From positions 186,001 through 250,000 of the forward strand of contig CAYOJJ010000001.1 in NCBI GenBank assembly GCA_964404255.1: a stretch of DNA of 64,000 nt, written 5' to 3'. The notes beneath the pieces are model-generated. The model searched no databases and was not told the origin of the DNA. It saw only the letters and a program-made list of their open reading frames with translations. The translations under genes were made by a program, and so were the position numbers. Origin of the DNA: JAFDZW01 sp964404255 (GTDB lineage Bacteria; Bacteroidota; Ignavibacteria; Palsa-1295). Position 1 is the first letter of the stretch, and each line of letters begins with the position of its first letter. Positions 60,330 to 64,000 of this stretch are shown here, one piece after another.

Positions 60330-60815
60330 TTAATGATTCGTTATAGCAAATTTACCGATCGGTAACATCTTCCCAAAATGATTGAGTTGGATATAATATA
60401 CTCCAAATGCAAAACTTGATACATCGAGTGTCAGCTTTCCTGTTTCAGGTATTAAAGCCTGAAAGACTTCACGCCCTAGCATATCTAAAATATGAATGGG
60501 ATGCAGCAGATCATTGGATATGACATGGAGCACTGTAGAAGCAGGATTAGGAAAAATATAGGTCGCATTAACTATCCTCTCATAGGATTCAACATGAGAT
60601 AGTTTTATTGAGCCTATAGATGTAGTGGCTGTATCTGTCTTATAATAAATAACTGTACCTGAATCTTGATTAGATAATACCCCAGAACAGACATATAAGA
60701 TGGTATCCTCAGCGACGGGATGAGTTACCTGCCAGAGAAATTGTGCTCTTACTCCCACGTAGCTTAGGAGTAAGAGCGCTACAATTAAAAATAATACTCT
60801 ACTCTTCACAATCAA
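60330..60815 (-). CDS. Small secreted protein with T9SS sorting domain
   Basis: 161 residues with a signal peptide (FLIVALLLLSYVGVRAQ) and, after about 60 residues, a T9SS type A domain: YIFPNPASTVLHVISND, IHILDMLGREVFQALI and GVYYIQLNHFGKMLPIGKF. The mature part before it is very short, so this is a minimal cargo or a surface adaptor. Its start overlaps the end of the upstream Cys-rich gene by 17 bases. Confidence 0.82.
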   Translation of the reverse strand: MIVKSRVLFLIVALLLLSYVGVRAQFLWQVTHPVAEDTILYVCSGVLSNQDSGTVIYYKTDTATTSIGSIKLSHVESYERIVNATYIFPNPASTVLHVISNDLLHPIHILDMLGREVFQALIPETGKLTLDVSSFAFGVYYIQLNHFGKMLPIGKFAITNH

Positions 60816-61404
60816 ATGTATAGCATTGATTAAGTATCAATTGTCCATGAGGTTTTAAGCAATGAGTGTTTGGACCGATTACATCATAGCCACTCCATAC
60901 CACTATTGGTTGATGAGTTATTTCATCACAATCGTACATAGAGCTTTTTTCACAATAAGTACCTTCGCTGCATTGATCATATTCATACTCATTCGGTCCT
61001 GTCATAACTAATTTCCAGCAGATGGCTCTGTAGACAGCACTGTTTATTCTTGCGTTACACGGATCAATAGCAGCCGGAATACTCGAAAGGAAATTAACCG
61101 CGTCTTTCATTAAATCCTGAGGATCTATGGGGTCGCAATTGGAGTTTAACGGATCCGGAATAATTTGGAAGATAAAATACTGCCATTCGTTGGTTGGGCC
61201 TGTAGTAATCTCACGTGAACAAAAATTTACTATATATCCACAACCAGTAGTGCCATACATCAGATGTCTTGAAGCTGTGGTCCATGGTACAGAAGTAGGT
61301 TCTATATCGGTCGGGCATTGAGCTTCGGCTGTTAAAGAATAGCCGAAAGACAACACCATCGAAAATAAAACCACCAAGAAGCTGACACGAAGTAAGATTT
61401 TCAT
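60799..61404 (-). CDS. Cys-rich secreted protein
   Basis: 201 residues with a signal peptide (VVLFSMVLSFGYSLTAEAQ) and about 14 Cys in the mature part, many likely in disulfides (GCGYIVNFCSREITTG; NSNCDPIDPQ; YCEKSSMYDCDE; LNQCYTFDCEE). No family is recognised. Being co-transcribed with a T9SS cargo and AT-richer than its neighbours, it may be a partner surface protein. It has no sorting domain of its own. Confidence 0.7.
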   Translation of the reverse strand: MKILLRVSFLVVLFSMVLSFGYSLTAEAQCPTDIEPTSVPWTTASRHLMYGTTGCGYIVNFCSREITTGPTNEWQYFIFQIIPDPLNSNCDPIDPQDLMKDAVNFLSSIPAAIDPCNARINSAVYRAICWKLVMTGPNEYEYDQCSEGTYCEKSSMYDCDEITHQPIVVWSGYDVIGPNTHCLKPHGQLILNQCYTFDCEE

Positions 61405-61433
61405 AATTTTAGAGAATAAGTAAGTGAAAAGTG

Positions 61434-61467
61434 CATGTCTATTAGAGGAACAAGACTAATATACATG
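61434..61467. repeat. Hairpin in the divergent gap between the Cys-rich gene and floA
   Basis: CATGT (61434-61438) and TATTAG (61440-61445) pair with CTAATA (61456-61461) and ACATG (61463-61467). On the minus strand it would be in the leader of the Cys-rich gene, 30 bases before its ATG. Confidence 0.4.
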
Positions 61468-61544
61468 TAAAAAAGCAAACAGGTCATTATTTTTTTAATT
61501 CCCCATAAGATTTATTATATTATAAACTCAGGTACGGTATTTCG

Positions 61545-61552
61545 TAGTTTTG
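61545..61552 (+). promoter_or_regulatory. Possible -7 element of floA
   Basis: TAGTTTTG fits TAnnTTTG, with transcription starting near 61559, 24 bases before the floA ATG. No clear -33 TTG is seen. Confidence 0.4.
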
Positions 61553-61582
61553 TAATAACGTTTACGAACCACTTTTTACCTT

Positions 61583-62599
61583 ATGAATCCAATCAGCGGG
61601 TTATCGATCGGTATCATCATCGCCGCCTTCTTTTTCCTGATCTTTATTTTGTATATGGTCCCTCTCGGGCTTTGGATCACGGCCATTTCTTCGGGCGTTA
61701 AAGTCCGCATTTTCGGCGATCTTGTCGGGATGCGCTTTCGTAAAGTACCGCCGGATGTAATCGTGCGCTCGAAGATTACTGCTCAAAAAGCAGGTATTCC
61801 GGTGGATATTCCGCGTCTGGAAGCTCATTATCTTGCCGGCGGAAATGTTGTTAAAGTCGTGAATGCACTCATCAGCGCTCATAAAGCGAATATCGATCTC
61901 GATTTCGACCGCGCCGCCGCTATCGATCTTGCTGGCCGCGATGTACTCGAAGCCGTAAAGCTTTCTGTTAACCCGAAGGTTATCGAAACCCCGCCGGTGG
62001 CTGCTGTTGCAAAGAATGGTATTCAGGTGACGGCTGTCGCCCGTGTTACAATCCGCGCTAATATCGAGCGCCTTGTCGGTGGTGCCGGTGAAGCAACGAT
62101 CCTGGCCCGTGTTGGCGAAGGTATTGTTACCACGATCGGTTCGAGCGAATCACATAAAGAAGTTCTTGAAAGCCCGGATAACATTTCCAAGACCGTACTG
62201 AATAAAGGCCTCGATTCCGGTACAGCCTATGAAATTCTTTCGATCGATATTGCGGACGTCGATGTCGGCCAGAATATCGGCGCTAAATTGCAGAGCGATC
62301 AGGCCGAAGCCGAACTGAAAATCGCCCGTGCTAAAGCCGAAGAGCGCCGCGCTTCTGCTATCGCTTACGAGCAGGAAATGAAAGCGAAGGTACAGGAAAT
62401 GCGCGCCCGCGTTGTCGAGGCCGAAGCACAGATACCGATGGCTATTTCCGAAGCTTTTCGTGGCGGCAAGCTCGGAGTAATGGATTATTACAATATGCAG
62501 AACGTCCAATCCGATACGGCAATGCGTAAGTCGATCGCCGAAAGCTCTTCGCCGGATATGGGTGCGATGGGCGGCGTCTCGACGACCGGTAATGCTTAA
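61583..62599 (+). CDS. floA: Flotillin-like protein FloA
   Basis: 338 residues: a hydrophobic N-terminal segment (about 8-36), then the SPFH-type domain characteristic of UPF0365/FloA (GDLVGMRFRKVPPDVIVRS; VARVTIRANIERLVGGAGE; RVGEGIVTTIGSSESHKEVL) and a charged coiled coil (LKIARAKAEERRASAIAYEQ) ending in a short tail. FloA scaffolds membrane microdomains and affects fluidity and secretion in Bacillus. The usual NfeD partner gene is not adjacent. Confidence 0.93.
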   Translation: MNPISGLSIGIIIAAFFFLIFILYMVPLGLWITAISSGVKVRIFGDLVGMRFRKVPPDVIVRSKITAQKAGIPVDIPRLEAHYLAGGNVVKVVNALISAHKANIDLDFDRAAAIDLAGRDVLEAVKLSVNPKVIETPPVAAVAKNGIQVTAVARVTIRANIERLVGGAGEATILARVGEGIVTTIGSSESHKEVLESPDNISKTVLNKGLDSGTAYEILSIDIADVDVGQNIGAKLQSDQAEAELKIARAKAEERRASAIAYEQEMKAKVQEMRARVVEAEAQIPMAISEAFRGGKLGVMDYYNMQNVQSDTAMRKSIAESSSPDMGAMGGVSTTGNA

Positions 62600-62657
62600 G
62601 TACACCCGCACTGATTTAATAAAAACTTAACAGCTTTTTAAAAGCTCTGAGTAGTTA

Positions 62658-62691
62658 CGATACCATGAAATATTCCTATTTCATGGTATCG
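62658..62691 (+). promoter_or_regulatory. Perfect 15-bp hairpin covering a start codon
   Basis: CGATACCATGAAATA (62658-62672) pairs perfectly with TATTTCATGGTATCG (62677-62691), loop TTCC. The ATG at 62665 of the next gene is inside the stem. It is followed by CTGTTTTTA, so it may end floA transcripts as well. A 7-1-7 palindrome (AGCTTTT-T-AAAAGCT) lies at 62632-62646. Confidence 0.65.
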
Positions 62692-63345
62692 CTGTTTTTA
62701 TGGGTAAGCTTATGCGGCTGTACTCATCATCCGGTTATGGCCCCAACAGTATCGGATACCACAACTCCTGTTTCATTCTCTTACCAGGTGCTTCCTATTA
62801 TCGAAAGCAGTTGCGGGGTTACGACCTGCCATGACGCCGGTACTCATCAGGCAGGATTAACTCTTTCTTCGTACGAAGCGATACGGGCACTGGTGCAGCC
62901 GGGAGATACAACCGGTAGTCTTCTCTATGAACGAATCACGGCGAGCGATACTGCTCTTCGAATGCCGAAGGAGCCGGAGCTTACTCTTACGTCATTACAA
63001 AAAGTACTCTTGCGAAACTGGATCCTTCAGGGAGCGCCGAATTCCTCTGTTCCAACCGATACGATCGATACAACGCTTATTTCTTACAGGACGACTATCG
63101 CACCCATCTTTGAAATTCATTGCAGAGGCTGCCATAATGAATTCGATCATGCCGGGCATTTCGATGCTACCAACATCGAACACCTACGCGCCTATGCCTC
63201 CGATGGCACGCTGCTTGGTGTGATCACCCATGAAAAAGATTACCAACCGATGCCGCGCAATGCCGATACACTCGGACCGATGCTTTCAGCGGCTGATATT
63301 GCAAGAATACAAGCCTGGATAGATCGAGGCGCTTTAGATAATTAG
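62665..63345 (+). CDS. Lipoprotein with c-type cytochrome domains
   Basis: 226 residues with a short lipoprotein signal (MVSLFLWVSLCGC, Cys about 19) and two possible heme sites. The first is CGVTTCH, a CX4CH form; the second is CRGCH, an ordinary CX2CH in FEIHCRGCHNEFDHAGHF. Such proteins occur in Bacteroidota and Planctomycetes as surface or periplasmic electron carriers. A partner is not visible. The start codon is buried in a perfect hairpin; a later ATG (62683) would leave too short a signal. Confidence 0.78.
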   Translation: MKYSYFMVSLFLWVSLCGCTHHPVMAPTVSDTTTPVSFSYQVLPIIESSCGVTTCHDAGTHQAGLTLSSYEAIRALVQPGDTTGSLLYERITASDTALRMPKEPELTLTSLQKVLLRNWILQGAPNSSVPTDTIDTTLISYRTTIAPIFEIHCRGCHNEFDHAGHFDATNIEHLRAYASDGTLLGVITHEKDYQPMPRNADTLGPMLSAADIARIQAWIDRGALDN

Positions 63346-63357
63346 CTGTGAACTCCC

Positions 63358-64000
63358 TTATTGATACAGATCATTAAGCAACTGCTTTATGATTCTCTTT
63401 TGCTCGGGGGTAATGAGATAAAGAGCATTCAAGCTACTCGTTTTAATAGGGCTGAGACTATACGTTTGTCGATAGGCATCTATTAATTCACTCGAGGAAA
63501 GAAGATACAATTCTTCGGAGGCAAATACACTATCGGCCGGATAGCTAAAGGTGTTGATCTCTTTCCAATAATAGCCCATGTGCTCTTTATCGTAGGATAA
63601 GAACCGGGCATATTTATAACGCGGCTGCAATTCCTGCATACATCTGGCGATCGAAGGCTCCGTCGAAGGATCGATCAGCACCATAGCGCTATCGTTGCGA
63701 ATGCTCTGTATCAGTTTCATCGCGTCTTCCATCTCGGCTTCACCAGCTCTTAAACGTGCATTTGTCGATGAAAGGGTGGAAACAAGACGTAATGCAGCAG
63801 TTCGGATGCGTTCGCTGCTTGTACGATTAGCTTTTGCAAAGCTCGATTCTACCGGTAGTTGATAATAAGGGACGAAAAGAAAAAGCAGCAGGCTTACCAC
63901 CGCAATGCTGCTAATTGTGCGAGAGGCATTGCGATAATTGCTTACGATTGCTCGCACCGCTATCAATAGATAAGCCGGTGCAATAAGAAGAATATATCCC
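63358..64000 (-). CDS. C-terminal part of a membrane protein, cut by the window end
   Basis: The frame stays open to the last base, so the gene continues beyond the window. The visible 214 residues start in a TM segment (GYILLIAPAYLLIAV) followed by a second (SIAVVSLLLFLFVPYYQL) and a soluble domain of about 150 residues ending LLNDLYQ. The second hydrophobic segment followed by a periplasmic tail is the arrangement of GT39/GT-C-type enzymes, but this fragment does not allow a family call. Any start codon inside the window, such as the TTG at 63966, is probably not the real one. Confidence 0.7.
   Translation of the reverse strand, partial: GYILLIAPAYLLIAVRAIVSNYRNASRTISSIAVVSLLLFLFVPYYQLPVESSFAKANRTSSERIRTAALRLVSTLSSTNARLRAGEAEMEDAMKLIQSIRNDSAMVLIDPSTEPSIARCMQELQPRYKYARFLSYDKEHMGYYWKEINTFSYPADSVFASEELYLLSSSELIDAYRQTYSLSPIKTSSLNALYLITPEQKRIIKQLLNDLYQ

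Noticed and set aside
1..64000. tRNA, rRNA or tmRNA genes
   Set aside because: No cloverleaf, rRNA or tmRNA-like sequence was recognised by eye; a covariance-model search was not possible.

Overview
The window comes from a diderm bacterium of the Bacteroidota/Chlorobiota (FCB) assemblage, most likely an Ignavibacteria/Kapabacteria-like lineage. The signs are an lpxC-fabZ gene fusion followed by lpxA, proteins with type IX secretion (T9SS) C-terminal sorting domains, lipid A and Skp/OmpH genes, a MurE with the meso-DAP motif DNPR, a heme-copper oxidase, and promoters of the Bacteroidota form TTG-N19-21-TAnnTTTG. This assignment is an inference from gene content; no ribosomal RNA gene is present. 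Most of the window is of balanced base composition. The stretch at about 37.3-43.3 kb is much richer in A+T and looks acquired.

Layout. 0-21 kb is a nearly complete division and cell wall (dcw) operon on the plus strand: mraZ, rsmH, ftsL, ftsI, murE, murF, mraY, murD, ftsW, murG, a two-TM protein, murC, a DUF429-like gene, murB, ftsQ, ftsA, ftsZ and a ybjQ-like gene, closed by a terminator. A Bacteroidota-type promoter and a TGGGA-N5-TGGGA MraZ-type operator precede mraZ. 21-25.8 kb (minus) holds two tandem substrate-binding proteins and three envelope genes including a CpoB/YbgF-like protein. 26-28.2 kb (plus) is lpxC/fabZ-lpxA. 28.3-37.3 kb (minus) holds a 1246-residue T9SS cargo, dprA, an enoyl-CoA hydratase, lpxD, two ompH/skp genes and marC.

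37.3-43.3 kb is the accessory region. A four-gene minus-strand cassette encodes a small XRE controller, a fused pair of D12-class adenine methyltransferases, a winged-helix/DGQHR-domain protein and an unrecognised 282-residue protein. It has the architecture of a restriction-modification or related defence system, and the controller promoter carries a perfect 13-bp palindrome in its spacer. Beside it lie a possible small structured RNA, two terminal-inverted-repeat elements with tips GTCTGAACC, and a GxxExxY (PD-(D/E)XK-like) gene lying exactly between the two elements. The tip of one element supplies the stop codon of cysS.

43.3-64 kb returns to host-like genes: cysS, a small Lys-rich lipoprotein behind a strong promoter and a long leader hairpin, MFS and outer-membrane proteins, an ECF sigma factor with its probable anti-sigma partner, coxC-coxD, a molybdopterin-fold lipoprotein with a cytochrome b561-type partner, murI, two tandem GT-C-like membrane proteins, two secreted proteins, floA, and a c-type cytochrome domain lipoprotein whose start codon lies in a perfect 15-bp hairpin. 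An incomplete membrane protein gene runs off the right end.
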